From Leptoclinus maculatus (Eukaryota; Chordata; Actinopteri; Perciformes; Stichaeidae): a stretch of DNA of 64,000 bases. Under the pieces are notes generated by a model, which saw only the letters and a program-made list of their open reading frames with translations, did no database searches and was not told the DNA's origin. The DNA is taken from NCBI GenBank assembly GCA_032191485.1, contig JAVDOI010000016.1, positions 15,830,074 to 15,894,073 of the forward strand, read 5' to 3'. Numbering within the stretch: position 1 is the first letter of the stretch; the number at the start of each line of letters is the position of its first letter. Made by a program: the position numbers and the translations under genes. Below are positions 1 through 13,881 of the stretch, in pieces.

Positions 1-924
1 CAAGAAAGAGCAGCCAGTTGGAGGATCTGCTAATGTATTGTGACTCCTGCTGTCAGCAGTTCAGCTCTGCACCCCGTATTCCTGTATTTTTTCAGCCATC
101 TCCATCGCTCTCTGCACTGATACCGTTTCAAAGGGCTGCTCACTATCACTCGTGCTGAAGCTGGGCGGGGGGGGGGGGGGTGCTCTGGTTTTGATGTTTT
201 ATATTGTACGAGTGCAAAGAAAGATGCTTTCAAAACAGCCACGTGGGCCCCAGATGAATTAAAGATTCACATTTAAGGTCTCCTTGTCAGTCCCAGCTTC
301 CAGGCTGAATATTTGGAGATACCACCTGATTATAGAAACAAATGGTCGGTTACTTTAGTCATCAAGTATCGCTTACCTGTTTCATGTCACAGCAAGTGAA
401 GATGTAAGCCTGTTAGTGATGTAAAAAGCCCAAATCTGTGTCTTTATCCTTTATCCAAAAATAAAATGGCAAAAAATGTATCTATAAAGTTCAGCCTTCG
501 TGCAATATCCAAACAATTGATTGATGGTTTATAACACATTCTAATACACTAAAATGTAGTTGTAACAATTTTTTTAAGTGTTTATTAATGTATTTGTTAA
601 CAGCTATAACTTTGAACTATATTCATTTATCTATTGATTTATGGTTCATTTGATAGGGACAGAAATAATATTAATAGAAAAACTAGTGTTTATAGCAGAT
701 GCTAGTTTTCAACGCCCGTCCCGAGAAGGGTTTTATGAAACTAATAGATTAGAAACATTTAAAAGACTTGAGTGTAAAGTATAAATAAATGATATATGAT
801 TGACATATATGACACAGCTGTAATCAAAATGTGTCCCCATATATTAATGCATTTTAAGTATTTACTGATTATAAAATTTGTGAATATAGAATTTCTTCAT
901 GATTATTTATTTATCATACAAGTG

Positions 925-946
925 TATATATATATATATATATATA
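925..946. repeat. (TA)11 microsatellite
   Basis: A perfect TA run just upstream of the LINE fragment at 1020. Confidence 0.95.
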
Positions 947-1019
947 GATTTTGACTACTTGCCGAACAAAATACACGCAGCTATAATGATGATAATAACT
1001 TCTTACCTTTTGTGTCAAA

Positions 1020-1196
1020 GATCTTTCTAAAGCGTTTGACACCATATGTAATAACAGATAGTCATATGTAATAACACAACTAGTTCATATACCATGTGGT
1101 GTACCACAAGGAGCTATTTTAGGACCCTTATTTCTTTATATACTTTATATTAGTATGTACATGTTGTGGTCTGATGATACCAACATGATTTTATCA
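1020..1196 (+). mobile_element. Degenerate LINE reverse-transcriptase fragment
   Basis: Two hallmark blocks are readable: DLSKAFDTI (1020-1046) and, after a deletion, CGVPQGAILGPLFLYILY (from about 1095). SDDTN stands in for the catalytic ADD motif. The spacing is too short, so the fragment is internally deleted and dead. Confidence 0.75.
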
Positions 1197-2281
1197 CGTG
1201 TATATTTCCTTACTCTAATCAAAAAATAGAAATGAGAAAAATGTATGCTAAGAATTATGCTTAAGTATTTATCTTATAATACAACTTTTAAGTCATTGGA
1301 GATTATCAGCAAATGGGGTTTAATGAATGTGTCTTGTTAACTCTATTATTTTGTGATTTCCTCCTTTTTAAATTATAGTATTTTCTAAATAAAGAGCTGG
1401 TGAATATTGCAGCCAATGAATGAGTGAAGAGGGCCGACGTGGGAATATTTATTAGTATAAATGGAAAAACATAAATCTGGGATGAGAAAAAGAGAAAACA
1501 CCCTCCCAGAAAATGTCTACTACAGCCTTTGAGCAAACAGCAGGCCAACCCTTCCTAATAATTGTCATTCAACCCCTAAAAAAAAAAGGGTGCTTAATAT
1601 ATGTTACTATAATCCTATATACCGATGTATTATGGTTGTTCATGTGCACTTACATGTCTGAATGCACTTGACGTAGTATAGTTCTACTCTTGACCAAATA
1701 TTCTCAGAGTCTAATTTAAAATAAACCAACAGGAGCATCAGGATTGAGCTATAAAGTTGCTCTGGTAGATAAAACGCTGTCCCAAGCCTTATTATATGGT
1801 TTATAATTGTAGAGCCCTCAGCTGTTTCAACCTATTTCCTGAGCATCCTTTTTAATCAGGCCATAACCACCATTACATTTGTTCATCCAATGGGTGATGC
1901 AATCCCTGAAGCCAAAGCTCTCTATTCATTAGATTGTTTTAATGTGCCTGAAAGCGGTTGTGCAAATAAACAAGCGGTTACAGTGAAAAGAGAGGAATCC
2001 CTGAGTCTAGGAAGGACTACAATTCCAACTTGTGCCTTTTATCTTATTAATCCCACGCACCGTCATTTTGCAGGTCCCCGAAAAAAAGGACTCATAAATT
2101 GCGTCTAATGGGCTTCAAATCAAGCACTAATTAAAACTGCATTAACCGTAATGAATCTGAAAAATTGAGACCCCAATTTATTGGAGTTGTGTTTATACAA
2201 GGGCTGGTTTCAATAATACATGACGCAACCGTCTGTGTGGGATGAGACCGTCTTCCTAATGCGAACCTCCTGTGAGTGAGA

Positions 2282-2304
2282 GTGTGTGTGTGTGTGTGTG
2301 TGTG
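2282..2304. repeat. (GT)11 microsatellite
   Basis: A perfect GT run flanked by GAGTGA and GAGAGCA. Confidence 0.95.
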
Positions 2305-4881
2305 AGAGCATCAGTGTGGTGTGTTTTGGCCCTGGCCGTCATTACAGGCCTTGTTAGAGGTTAACTTTAGCAACATTCAGGCGTCTTTAGCACCGTGGAA
2401 GGAGACCGAGCCGCATGGTGCCAATCAGCGTCACAGGTGTTCATAATTGTCTGTCTAATTGCTTCATTACTGGCGAGGAGGCCTGAGCCCCGTCTGCGCT
2501 TCCACCACATCTGGATTTTTGGGAAGCCCTCTCCAGCTCAAACGAGGAGCTCTCTCTCTCCTGAGTTTTAACATGTATCTGCTTGTTGCCGTGATTTCCC
2601 AGGAGCGCGTCATTTATTTGTACGCCGATTGTGACTCAAACGCCTTTAATGGAAATTCCCATGGCTGCTGGGGGCGTGGAGCGCTTATGGCAATTTGTTG
2701 ACGGTGAGAACTCATTTGTTTTGCCGTGAATGAATGTGAAAAGATGTAAAAAAAATTAAAAAATGTTAGCCTTGTGCTCCAGTGAAGTAAACGGAGGTTT
2801 TTCCTCTACTGTGTGTTTTTGGTGTTATCCCAGTCACTTGTATGGTTAGAAGACCCTTGAGATTTCCCTCAAGAGACCTGCTGTCCTAATGAATCAAGCC
2901 TTTCCATTGTGGGAAGGACCTGAGGGGGGGGAAAAAACTGTGATTCTTTATTACTGAGGCTTCAGCAAACCCGCCAAATGCACCATAGATCCCTCTTCAC
3001 TCTTGTTATGTCAGAACACTGAAATCGCAAAGTGGCAAAACAAAAACCTAGACCTTTAAAATCCTGAAATCACTCCATGTCTGTCTGATTACTGACTGTC
3101 TAATGGCTGCAGTACTTCTCCCCGCGAGGAAATGGGCGATAGCTGAGGTCACTGCCGTTAATGAGACATTTAACATGCCATTTGCAGGAAGTGCCCCAAG
3201 ATCTCCCCTCACTCCCAGATAAGCTCCATGACGCACGTGTGAAATGGTATGAGGGGGGGGGAGGCTCGAACTCAAACCTCCAGCCACCTCTGCCCACCCA
3301 CACAGGCTGTTATGTATCCATGCTCGCGTCAAGCCCGGGCCTGCGCGCGCCAATTAACTCCCAGCCATATGGATTTCAACTGTGGCTTTTGGCAGATGTT
3401 TGTCCAACCCATCGCTCAATTTGCCGCACGGGGGATTTGGTGTCACCTTTTGGGAGTTTCGGAGGTTTCTGTCAGATTTTGATTATCAGTCTTCATCAGG
3501 TGGATTGGTGTTTTCCCGGAGGTGAAATCACGGCCCAATGTGGCTGTTATTTAGACATGAAAGGGATCTCAGTCGCCCGAGGTGCCAGCAGTCGCTCATG
3601 GGAGTCGCCGCCATTGTTCACTTGTAAAAAAAAATAAAAAATCTGTGCTCAGATTGATTCAACATTGTGGATTATATTCATGTCCAATGATGAAAGTCTC
3701 ACAATCAAATGTATGAAATGAATTGTAAAAATATTAGTTGGTACAGCTCCTCTCTCGCCCTGCTGTCAGATGTAGACGGGCGTGTCTTGACTTGATTCTG
3801 CCTGACAACAGAGTCTTCAGTCAGGCATGTTGAGGTCCTCTGAGGGCTCGCCGGTGTCTCGTGTAATGTCAACACTCTAAACACAACATGCTAGTCTTGA
3901 TTTGTATCATGCCTCAGACATTTACATCTCCCTCATACTTGGCGACTACACACAGGAATCCAGCTATCGTGACGTAATTAAATATGACATAATGGCCAAC
4001 AATGAGCATCTTATGCATATTGATTTGCCTATCAGCGTCCAGAAACGGGGAAAAAAAAACGGCAAACCGGAGTGAACATTTCCCGCCATTGTCTGCCCCG
4101 AATTGACTCGACAGTAGGTATTTCAAATACAAGTGGTGAAATATTTCATGTTTTTTGCAGCTTATGTGCAATAGACTTGGCAGCAACACAATAGCTATGG
4201 GAGGTGATTTATTTTCTTAAAGTAATTAAATGCCTACTTGATCATTTTTTTCTGGGGAAAATGTGAGAATGTGGCAAACAAATTAAAAGAGCACTCCATG
4301 ACTAAACCTATCCCTGGGATTGGTGGAAACATCACAAGCGAAACGGGAGCCAAACCTCCTTAATCTACGTGGCGACATTCGCAAGTTTCTGAGGAAACAA
4401 TTCGGAAACATGCATTCTATTTCTGTTTGCGCCCGATTATTAATTTCAATTTATGTAACCCCACTTACTCCCACAGTTTAATTAATGACGCTTGTTATCG
4501 GCTGTGTTTAAGAGGTAATGGACAATGCTGAATTTTGAGTGTTTACAGTGCTGGAGAAAAATCCCGCTTTACCCCTTTGTAATGGACTGCCAGCAAACAA
4601 GAGATTAACAGTGTTTGTCACTCTTGCTGCAGCTGTGTTATAATGCAAAGCAAAGCAAAGAGGGGAGGGGGGGGGGGGGGAATTAAGCACATAACTTTGA
4701 AATGGTGACTTGAAATAGCTACCATGGTCAGAAGAACTGGCATGCCCCTCCATCACCTAATCCATACCATAATTCCTGATCTAATTAGAGGGAGGCTCAG
4801 CGCTAGGCCTGCCATAAAAGAATAAAGAGCACAGGCAGACCGTGTGCCCAGGGAGCGGAGGGAATAGGAAGTCAGTGAAAT

Positions 4882-4884
<3 letters not shown>

Positions 4885-4926
<42 letters not shown>
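4885..4926. repeat. (GA)21 microsatellite
   Basis: A perfect GA dinucleotide run in the region 3' of fam204a. Confidence 0.95.
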
Positions 4927-4929
<3 letters not shown>

Positions 4930-7900
4930 AAGGGAGGAAAGAGGAAGAGGGAGGAGAAATTAGTGCACAGTGAACTGAACAGGTAAACATGGCTGACCGC
5001 TGAATTAAAGCACCATGTAATGATCTCATGCACCCACTCTCAGTCAGTATAACGGTATGTATATTTTCAATGTATTCAGTAAATGTTGAATGTACTCACC
5101 GGGTTATTGGCTCAACTATAATACTATCTGTGTGGAAAAGCAGGTCAATCTCAGATGTTTCACAAATCTCTGCAAGAATGACACACAAACATATTAAGCT
5201 GCAATAAAATGTCAGGAGCCGACTCGATACTCACAAGGTAGCTGGACAGTATGGCGCTGATTTGGTTTCGGTGCTAATCTGATTTTGGCAGATGGATAAG
5301 CATTTTAATAGCCAACGAGGCTAATGGTGCAGCAAATGTTGCATCACACAATTATTCCAATTCAGTTCATCCACAGAATTATGAAACAGTGCAATGTGTA
5401 AGATCTGGCCAGAAATGTTGTGTATTCTTGCCCGGCTGTTAGTTAGTAGTTAGTAGCTTTTTGTCTGTACAACTGATGACTGTAAATTAAGATTGTATGG
5501 ACTCAGTAGTGGAGGTGAAATGCTGTTTGGAGCAGGTGGCTACATCTTACACATTGCACCTTTAAACTCAAGAATCAATAAGATCATTAGCAAGACATGA
5601 ATATAGTTTCACAACATTTTACATATGAGGCAGGTTTGTGAAACCACTGATATATATAGAGATACAGAGGCAAGAACGGGTCAAAGAAAGGTAGTTTGTG
5701 TGCACATATTAGTCCTTTCTGCACTTGAATTACTTAAAGGTCCCCGTGTGGAGTCTTTGTCCACGAGTAGCACTGTGGAGCCAAAACACTGAATGTTTGT
5801 TTATAAGAAAACTCAACACACCTTTAATTCATTATCAAATTAATAATTCCTGCAAATGTACGAAAGATAATGTTAAACAATATTGTTTACTTTTAGCCTT
5901 CATTAAAGCCAAAGATCAGGTTTGATAATCGCCCAACAATGTAAATATGACTATTTGTACGCAGCTCAAAAGGCAAAGAGCTAGCGTGCTGCTAATACAA
6001 CCATCGATTACCTCAGTCACTACTGTTACAGTACCACGACGCTAACAATGAGCACAAATGACTAATTCTTGTCCACAAAATAGTAATTCAGTACTACACA
6101 TTTCTAATTTGTGCACATGCGAAATGAATCCGATTCCTGACACCTGCAGGGCTTCATAGACTCGTACTCACACGGCAGTAACTCAAACAAAAACAGAAAT
6201 GTTGCAAAGCGCCAGACAACGTAACTCAATCGTTGTTTGCGATGCAGAAATCTACCACTTCCCCTTCCATCTGGACAAGATGAAGTCATTTGAACAGCTC
6301 GGCTTCAAAGTGTCCGTTTGAGGTCTCAGACTGGACACTTGCTGCAGGTGCAGCGTTGGAAACACTGATGCAAGACCAGAAATGTCCGACCCCTTTCCAT
6401 AAAGGAAGGTGGGGGGGGGGGGGGGGGAATGGCAAAAGAGCGAAGTGAAGTCCCCTCATGTGTCTACCTGATCAGACATGCAGCCTAAATTCAAATTTCC
6501 AACATTTGAAGACCTTTCAAAGCCAAACTGCATAAAACCAAGTGGGGAGATAAGATACCTCCCCTGGGTACTCAGGTGAAAGTAATAAAAATCACTCTGC
6601 TGCCTCTCCAGATACAGTAGAGCTACAATAAGTTAGCCGAGGATTACGCTGCTGAGTAGCCGGAGGCTGCGCGTGTATCATCGGCCCGGATAACTGCACT
6701 ATTGCATACCACACAATCGCGCATTGCCAGTAATGTAGTCTGTACTCTGAATTACATTCACGGGGATGTCAGTAAACTCCCCTGTGATGTATCTTTGTGG
6801 GTTAAGAAATGAAATACACTGATCCACAAGGAAGATAGCTGTGCTTACCAAGGTCAAGGAGGCTCCCCGGCGTAATTACGCGACTACCAAACACAAAGGG
6901 CATTGTTATTGGACAAGTATAATGCTGCACATTACCAGAGCAACACAGCTGCCTCTATCAGCGAACACTAGCTCGGGAAGACATAGGGCGGGCATCAATT
7001 TAGCCTACTTATCTAAAGTCTCTAATTACTTGGTTTATTTGATAAACAGAACAAGGAGAATCCTTAAATGATTCTGCAAGATCCAAAGGGGATTAATTTC
7101 TTACTCCTTGAAAAAACAAATCACTGGTAGAATCCCTTATTTCACTCTTTAATCACACATTAATTAGCAGCAATAGGGGCACCAGTTACACTTGGCATTT
7201 GGTGAGATTGGGGGAGGAAAGAAGAAGAAGAAAAAAAAAGGGCCGGCATTAGCCTCTCCAGAGGAGGAGGCGAGCACATCAGGCTAAGACAAAGACAACA
7301 CAATCAGACAGAACAGCAGGAAGTGTGAGTTGGGAGAAAGGGGATCGGGGATCGGGGCTTCTCGAGCCCCATTCTCACACAAAGCACATCTTTCCTCAGA
7401 TAAACCCAGACTGGATACTCAGACTCACTGGTCTGACAGTCTGGAGTAAATATTTCACCACCGTTTCATTCTAATATGGGTTGTTACAATGTGGCTGATG
7501 TGGCACATGCATGCTGATCTTCCAATGCCATCCTAAAAACACCTGCTCCTGTATAGACATACGGTTCACATCTTCATTCCTACACCTTCACATATCCATG
7601 CCGACCTTTAGTGGGTACGAATTATGCTATTTTACCTTTTAATTTAGCCAATAGCAATGTTCTTATTTAGGCTAAACATCCCTTGATGGGAAAGGGGAAC
7701 GCCCACACGGACCAGACAAGAAGGCAAAGTTCAAGAAGTTCAAAAGAGGAGAAAGATTCAGTGGACATGGACACACATATGGACAGCACAACGATTAACA
7801 CGGTTAAACAAACCATTATCATGAAGCAATTAGATGATGTGACAAAACGTGCAAATGTCTGTAATAGCAATAGAACTGTCCGGTGTGGAGCGTGTGGGGG

Positions 7901-9624
7901 AGGTGTGGAGGGGAATGACCTCTGGGAGATTTAGCAGTTTAAGAAGAGCACTCCAGGAAAAGAAAAAGACTGAATGCATGGTGCAAAGCTGGGGCTAAAC
8001 ACGGCGGCTATGTTTACAGGCATGGACTCACTGAATGAACTTTCAATTAAGGTTTGTTTGAATTATGCTATTTACAACCAACTGGCAAAAACAGAGGAAA
8101 GGCCTCTGTGTTGCCGTTTCAAATGAGGCGTTTTGCTCGTAGCGTCAGTAGCAGTAACTATGTCCGACTTCAAAATGCACATCAGATACTCGTACTTTCT
8201 GCTGATATTTGGGCCACTTATCAGATATCAGAATGCTAACAGATCTGCGACCACAAAGCTAAATAAGAGCAATAAATATTGTCACATTTGACACGACGAG
8301 AAAGTGCTGACGTGTGTTTTGAGGTCAACACAAGGTGTTTAATATCTGGTTTAAGCACCAAGCAAGATCCTGACGACACTATCACAACCCAGATGTGACA
8401 GTTACTCTACATCTGGGTTTGCAATGGCATCCCTTTGCATTGTGGTTCTGCACTTTCATGCTTTCTACTACAAGCAACCTTTAAACGTCACGGCACCTGA
8501 ACCAAAATACTACTAAATGGCTTTCAAGTCTTTGCTTAAAACATTTTTTCGGGGGTCGACTCGTTATCTAAGATGAAAAACGTGTCGAAAACAACGAGCA
8601 AAATGGCCCGTAAAAATGTGTTTTGAAACCATTTTGCTCGCAGTCTGTTTTCTTATTTCGCGAGCTTGAATAAAGAGGTAGCTTCTCGAGCAATCTCGGC
8701 CTTGTTTGTTTAAGGTAATTACTACTTGTCCTCCCATCCTGCCGGCCCAGATGATGCATGAAAATTACCATTCCCCTACTTCAATCAAAGCTGGAAAAAG
8801 AAAAGGGAGAAAGGGGGGAACAGAGGCGAGCAGATGGGAGGGGGAGGCGGTGGGAGAGGAACTCTGAGAGACGCGCAGAGCTCCCTCCCCGCATGACAAG
8901 AAAGGGCACTGTCTCTGATTAATTAGCTGGAGTTGGTAATCAGTTTAATAAGACTGAAGTTGATGGTGAGAGGTCCCCTTTGGCGGAGGCACGCTAAGCT
9001 TAGCACTCTGTTCAGGGCCCTCGCTTTCTTCCACCAAGTAAACACGCAGTGTCTATTTACATAAACAGTTGTTTCTTTTTTGTGGGGGGCTATTTTTCCT
9101 TCCAAACTGCCTCAAAGCCTAACACCAGCGCTTAAGTCGCTCCCAACAATGGCAGCGGGAATCGCAGACAAATTCATGAATTTTTCAACATATGAGAACT
9201 AATTAAATTGAGGCCTTTTTGAAATGAATATAGTGCGAGGTACTCACCAGCGCTACGCGCACAAAGAGGGTATAATTCAGTGATTGAATTGTGGCGTGAT
9301 AGCATTCAGCCTTTTACCATGGTGAGCTATACAGATGGCCGGGGTCCTTTTTCTTTCATTCTTTTCTTTCTTAATGGCAAATCTCATTATGGCAGTTATC
9401 ACTGTATGGAGAACAAGACGGGAACGGCGGGCCACAAAGCCACGCGGTGCAGGAATCTGGTACCTGTGTGACGCGGAACATGATACTCACGGTTCGGTCG
9501 GATCGTGATGGGAATTTAAAATGTGACTTTGCTTAGATGATTATTGTCACAGCACATACTACATACTTACCCTGTTTCATCAAAAATGAGCAATGTGATG
9601 GACCAAGTAGATTGTATGACCTCT

Positions 9625-10000
9625 TAAAGGAATAGATTGGCATTCATGTGAAATACACTTATTTGCCTTCTTGCCAAGAGACGATGGACACCTCTCTCAT
9701 GTCTGTCCATTAAATAGGAAGCTGGAGCACAGAGACAGTTAGCTTAGCTTGGAATTACGACTAGAAGCGGGGGAAACATGTAGCCTGCCTCCGGTCAAAG
9801 GTTAAAAAAATCCACCTTCCCAGCGCCACTAAAACTCACTAATCAATAGTGACTTCCTGGAGTCTTTGAGAAATTGCAGGGAATCAGAAATAGTCTGCCA
9901 CATAAACCACTTTAAAGCCACAACTCATCAGTTTTAGTTTTTCTTTTTGTACGGATTAAACGAAGGAGATATAATGTGTTAATTAATGAGCAGTCGTCTT
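9625..10000 (+). mobile_element. Common fish interspersed repeat (GTTAGCTTAGCTT family)
   Basis: Phrases such as CTCTCATGTCTGTCCATTAA, GTTAGCTTAGCTTGG, GGGGGAAACATGTAGCCTG and the AAAATCCACCTTCCCAGC stretch belong to a non-coding repeat I recognise as widespread in percomorph genomes. Borders are approximate and no terminal repeats are clear. A second copy lies inverted at 32235-32500. Confidence 0.6.
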
Positions 10001-10309
10001 TGGCTAAACACCATCCAAACCCACTGAACTTTATTTTAATGGAAATTCCAAAGTTTCCAAAGACACCAAATTTGTCACAGTGTAGAGATCATGGATGGAA
10101 TAGTGCTCCCATAAAAAAACATGAATTGTGGGTTTGAATACTACACTTCATCGTACTGTCAGAGTAGAAATATTATTTCATTTGTTCTGTTTTGTCGTTT
10201 TGAAAAATAAATCAGTTTGAATGAGTTTTAAAGGAGAATACTGTCATTATTCTATACACTCTGACGAATCTTAGAAGACCTAAACCAACAATGTCTCAGT
10301 ACTTTCTGA

Positions 10310-10680
10310 CATACTTCTCACATGTTTCCCCACTAAAGCCAAAAACTGCAATCTTTCAGCCAGGAGACCGCTGTTCATACCCCATGTGAAGTGTGAAGTC
10401 AATGTTGATGTATTTGTCAAGTAACTGTGTACGTCAGTAACGGCACTTCCATAGTTATTTTAACCCAAATGACTTTTCCTAAACCTAACTAAATAGTTCT
10501 GGTGCCTAAACCTAACCTGTGAAAACTGAAATTCATATTTAAAAGACATGTAACGAGCAGAAACTGACAGGTGTCGCTGGCTTTCGTAGGAAAATGCATG
10601 AAAAATGAGGAGTAACTTTTCGTAAGCTATCATAAGAACCGTTGTATGAGGATACGTTGAATAGTGCAGTTGTTGGGGAC
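10310..10680 (+). mobile_element. Common fish interspersed repeat (CCTAAACCTAAC family)
   Basis: CTTTTCCTAAACCTAAC, TGCCTAAACCTAACC, CGTAGGAAAATGCATGAAAA and CGTTGTATGAGGATACGTTG are parts of a repeat I know from many percomorph genomes. No coding content; ends approximate. Confidence 0.6.
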
Positions 10681-12405
10681 TATTTTCAGCGGCGGACTAA
10701 TACACATTGGAGCACTATTGCGTGTTTCCGGCAGCAGCACTGTGTATGTGACATTGAGTCAAAATAAACTACAGTGTGTGTGTGTTTGTGGTGTCGAAGG
10801 AACATCCAGTGTAAAAGCGGCTCATTGATGTGTTTTTAAGCTTGATGGCACAGAGGAATGAGCTACATCAGTGTTTGGATCAACTCAGTGTTGGTTTTGG
10901 CCTTTTCATGGGATTTATTAACAGCAAGAAAAGTATTGAATATCACCAGACTTATCATTTCATGAAAGTTTGGATGAACTTTTAGGGGAAAAACCAGTGT
11001 TGAAGTGGTTGAGATGAATCATGTGTGTCACCAGCACAGCGCCTGTTTGAATCGGTGTTTTAACTCCATCTGTTAACTGAACCCCGCTCAGATGTAAACG
11101 TGTGCCTTCTTTCCAGTTTGACATTTCTAGCCCATCAAACTCAGACAAATAAAAGGATTGGCAGCGTGATAGTCTTCTCTTCGACTATCTATTTTCTTTC
11201 AGGTTCTCTGCAACTCGTTCTTTTGACCACTGTTATATTTAAGACCGTTTTCTTTAGATGAATTAGTCATAAGAAGCCTCTCACATGTCAAAATCCCTAT
11301 AAAAGTATAATTTAGCTTTCTACATTGTTCACTCTGCTACATATAAATCTAATAAGTCACGACTGAGACTAGTCCTGGAATAAGAAGTTGTTGCCGTCAT
11401 GGCCGAGCAGCTTCTATCTAAAGTGAACTCTGAGGACCGAGCCAGAGATAAGGGCGCACCACGTCGCCCCGTGGCGTTAATGATCGTCCGCCGTTACAAC
11501 ACAAAGACAGTCAAGTAGCAGATAGAGCACCGAAATAATTTAAGCAGTGCTAAGTGGTCCATTGTCATTCAAATGACAAATTATGCTTGGCAGAGGTTTT
11601 AGAGTCACTTCTACAAAGCGTTGCTATTGTTTGTGTCGAGACAAGGTTTTAAGGAGTCGGAATAGAGGGAATTACTTGGGAGAGTTTTGGAGTTTCTTGG
11701 GGTTTGGACACAAATTGGTTCCCAGCTCAGCGGGCCTGTTCTGACTGTCTGACGACCCTCCTACATGGCGACATTAGTGCCGTGTGTGAATGAAGATTTG
11801 GAGTCAACGTGGAAGCTTAGATCAGTGTTAAAGCTATCGGAAGATGTTCAGGTGAAACTCTTACACACAATAAAAGAAGAAAGAAAATCGATTTCCTCGC
11901 CAATATTTAATGTTGCAAAGGTTCGTAGCCCTGAGATGCACAAGTGCGTCAAAAATGACACCTTTCATTGGTATCAGTTGTATCTGTCAGGTATACGAGG
12001 TACTTACTATATTTACTGTGAACTACCTCAGCTGCTTTAATACGTACGAGTAAGTAGTACGCAGTAAATAAGTATTATCTGTATTTTTTTATAAATTGCT
12101 GTCTCTAAATACTGTTTCATACATTTTACACAATTATTATAACTATGTTAAAGAGTATCTACTGCTACATATTAGCCTACTTTAAATCACATAACTGTAC
12201 AGAGGTTGTTTCACATGTAGCTTCGTAGCTAACGCTGCATTCAAGACAATAGGAACTTGAAACATTCCGACCTCCTACTAGAAAAAGTCGGGTTGAGCGT
12301 GAGTCAAAGTTGGAGTGTTTTCAAACAACAATGGAAGCGTGCATTGTAGATGGTAAACAATCAACTTAAAGTATATTTGCCTGTGTTTGATTAAAATGAT
12401 TCATA
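10681..12405. other. Unassigned intergenic sequence left of the nested transposons
   Basis: A 91-codon frame at 11765-12040 has no recognisable motif and no splice context. Otherwise I see AT-rich unique sequence with nothing assignable. Confidence 0.4.
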
Positions 12406-12631
12406 CTATCATGTAGTGCTGGGCGGTATGACCATAAATGTGTATCACGGTATTTTTTAAGATTCTGGCGGTTTCACGGTATATCACGGTATTTGTTTTT
12501 CCCCTTGACTGTGTTCTTATATAGGTTTATAGTGTCTTACTCTACTGTCAGAAGTACATAGAATATAAAAACATTTTAATGTCATCATGTATAAAGGCTT
12601 TGCTTACTAGAGGGTTTGCTCGTTTGTTCCT

Positions 12632-12990
12632 CTAATGTTTGAGAGCAGTTTGGCTGAAGTATTGTCGCCCCGGTGAGACGTACCTTGAATCCAGAGTTTT
12701 AATCATTGCTCTGAGCCCGTCTTTCTCGACTGTCTGTAGCCGGACCATGTCCTTGCAGAGCTGGATCGTTATTGCGTTCGTAATGTCGCTCCACCGCTTG
12801 CTTTTCTTGTCATATGCTGCCTCGAGCTAATGCCTCTTCAAGCGATGTGTGACCCTTTAGCTTCACCGTTTCACTCGCGCTAACGTTACCGGTTGACGGC
12901 CTCGAATCCGACGGCACAGCTCCTGTCTTGAGCACAGACTCTATCGGTGCATCTCCGGTCTGTCTTTGTTCATCCTGCATCGCTCTGTTC
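12632..12990 (-). pseudogene. hAT (ZBED-like) transposase remnant
   Basis: Reading the minus strand, 12826-12632 encodes 64 residues including KRWSDITNAI and MIKTLDSRYVSPGRQYFS before a stop, a segment typical of BED-type hAT transposases. The same protein continues upstream in another frame (KGHTSLEEAL near 12840), so there is a frameshift around 12825. Both ends of the transposase are missing: a dead fragment. Confidence 0.7.
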
Positions 12991-13427
12991 TGTTCTTTAA
13001 TGTAACGTTACTGTAGCGACGGAGCCTCTCGCTGTTAACAGACTGTTGTGCTAGCGGGCTAACTAGCGAGCTGTACCCAGCATGCCGTTCGGCGGTGAAA
13101 TTTTATAAATGTACAATTATTAGTGTTACAAATAGTTTATTTGTCATAAACTGTTGTGTCGTGGTGTTTTGTCCTGTTAAAGAGCGTTAGTTGTGGGTTA
13201 TTAATTGTTGTTATAAAGTTATAACCATGATTAGAGGTCCCTCTCAAAACACTTAAAGGATTTCGGAATATTTACATATTTGGGACATTTTTGGGAAATA
13301 ATATCCATAAATTAACATCATGCCTTGACTCAGATCGATCAGACACCAGTAAAGTGCTAAAATCGGCTTATGAATGTGCCCCCAACGCGAGTACCTGTCG
13401 GCCGACTTCGAGATAATGAGCTAATAG

Positions 13428-13459
13428 GTCACGTGACTAGCTGTGAAGCTGTGACGTCA
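13428..13459 (+). promoter_or_regulatory. E-box and CRE upstream of the plus-strand ORF in the Kolobok-like element
   Basis: A perfect palindrome GTCACGTGAC (13428-13437) and a perfect CRE TGACGTCA (13452-13459) lie just inside the left end of the element. A second TGACGTCA (14330-14337) sits near the other end upstream of the THAP ORF. Confidence 0.45.
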
Positions 13460-13531
13460 TTTATTCTAACTGCCTGTGGGAGTACACACGCTGTGTACAG
13501 TGCAACACATAGTCGTAGTGAAGACAGCACG

Positions 13532-13796
13532 ATGGAGGGCGCGGATATTTCTCTTGATTTCGCGTTAAGATATAGCACCATACCAATTCGAACCTCTGGC
13601 AAGGGATTGTCCGGCACATTTTGATTCAGATCAAAGCGAGAGTGACACGGAAGAAGCGTCCGGTGACGAGAGAAGTGTAGCCGATCTCTCGAACCAGGAA
13701 ACGGATGTCGCTACACGAATTTGTAATTTAGTGAATAAAAATGTAATTCGTTGTTTTAAAAACGATTCCAATGCGTATATTTGTCAAACAAAATAG
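13532..13796 (+). pseudogene. Second ORF of the Kolobok-like element, one frameshift, acidic
   Basis: An ATG at 13532 opens MEGADISLDFALRYST. Around 13580 the sensible frame shifts by one base to YQFEPLARDCPAHFDSDQ and an acidic stretch (SESDTEEASGDERS), and stays open to TAG at 13794-13796. An RYS..PYQFEP start followed by acidic residues reminds me of the N-terminus of fish proteins annotated as P2X7-receptor-C-terminus-like, but this is recall, not a search. TGACGTCA lies at 13452-13459, 73 bp before the ATG. It is convergent with the THAP ORF. Confidence 0.4.
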
Positions 13797-13881
13797 CTAC
13801 TATGTGATCGGATTGTTTGCTATACTATTGTCCGATTATAATCGATGATTTTCAACACGAGCGTACGTCTGTCAGACTGCC

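Larger units (their letters stand above)
1..9624. other. Gene-free region 3' of fam204a
   Basis: No exon with recognisable homology on either strand. It holds a LINE fragment (1020-1196), (TA)11 at 925-946, (GT)n at 2282-2304, (GA)21 at 4885-4926 and poly-G runs at 167-180, 4667-4680 and 6411-6427. Several unique, moderately GC-rich blocks (2200-2720, 3050-3620, 6640-7260, 8880-9480) have the texture of conserved non-coding elements, which only alignment could confirm. The 158-codon frame at 3161-3637 has no familiar motif. Confidence 0.5.

Noticed and set aside
3161..3637. A 158-residue plus-strand frame
   Set aside because: GC-rich region with overlapping frames on both strands, low-complexity glycine from poly-G, and no homology.
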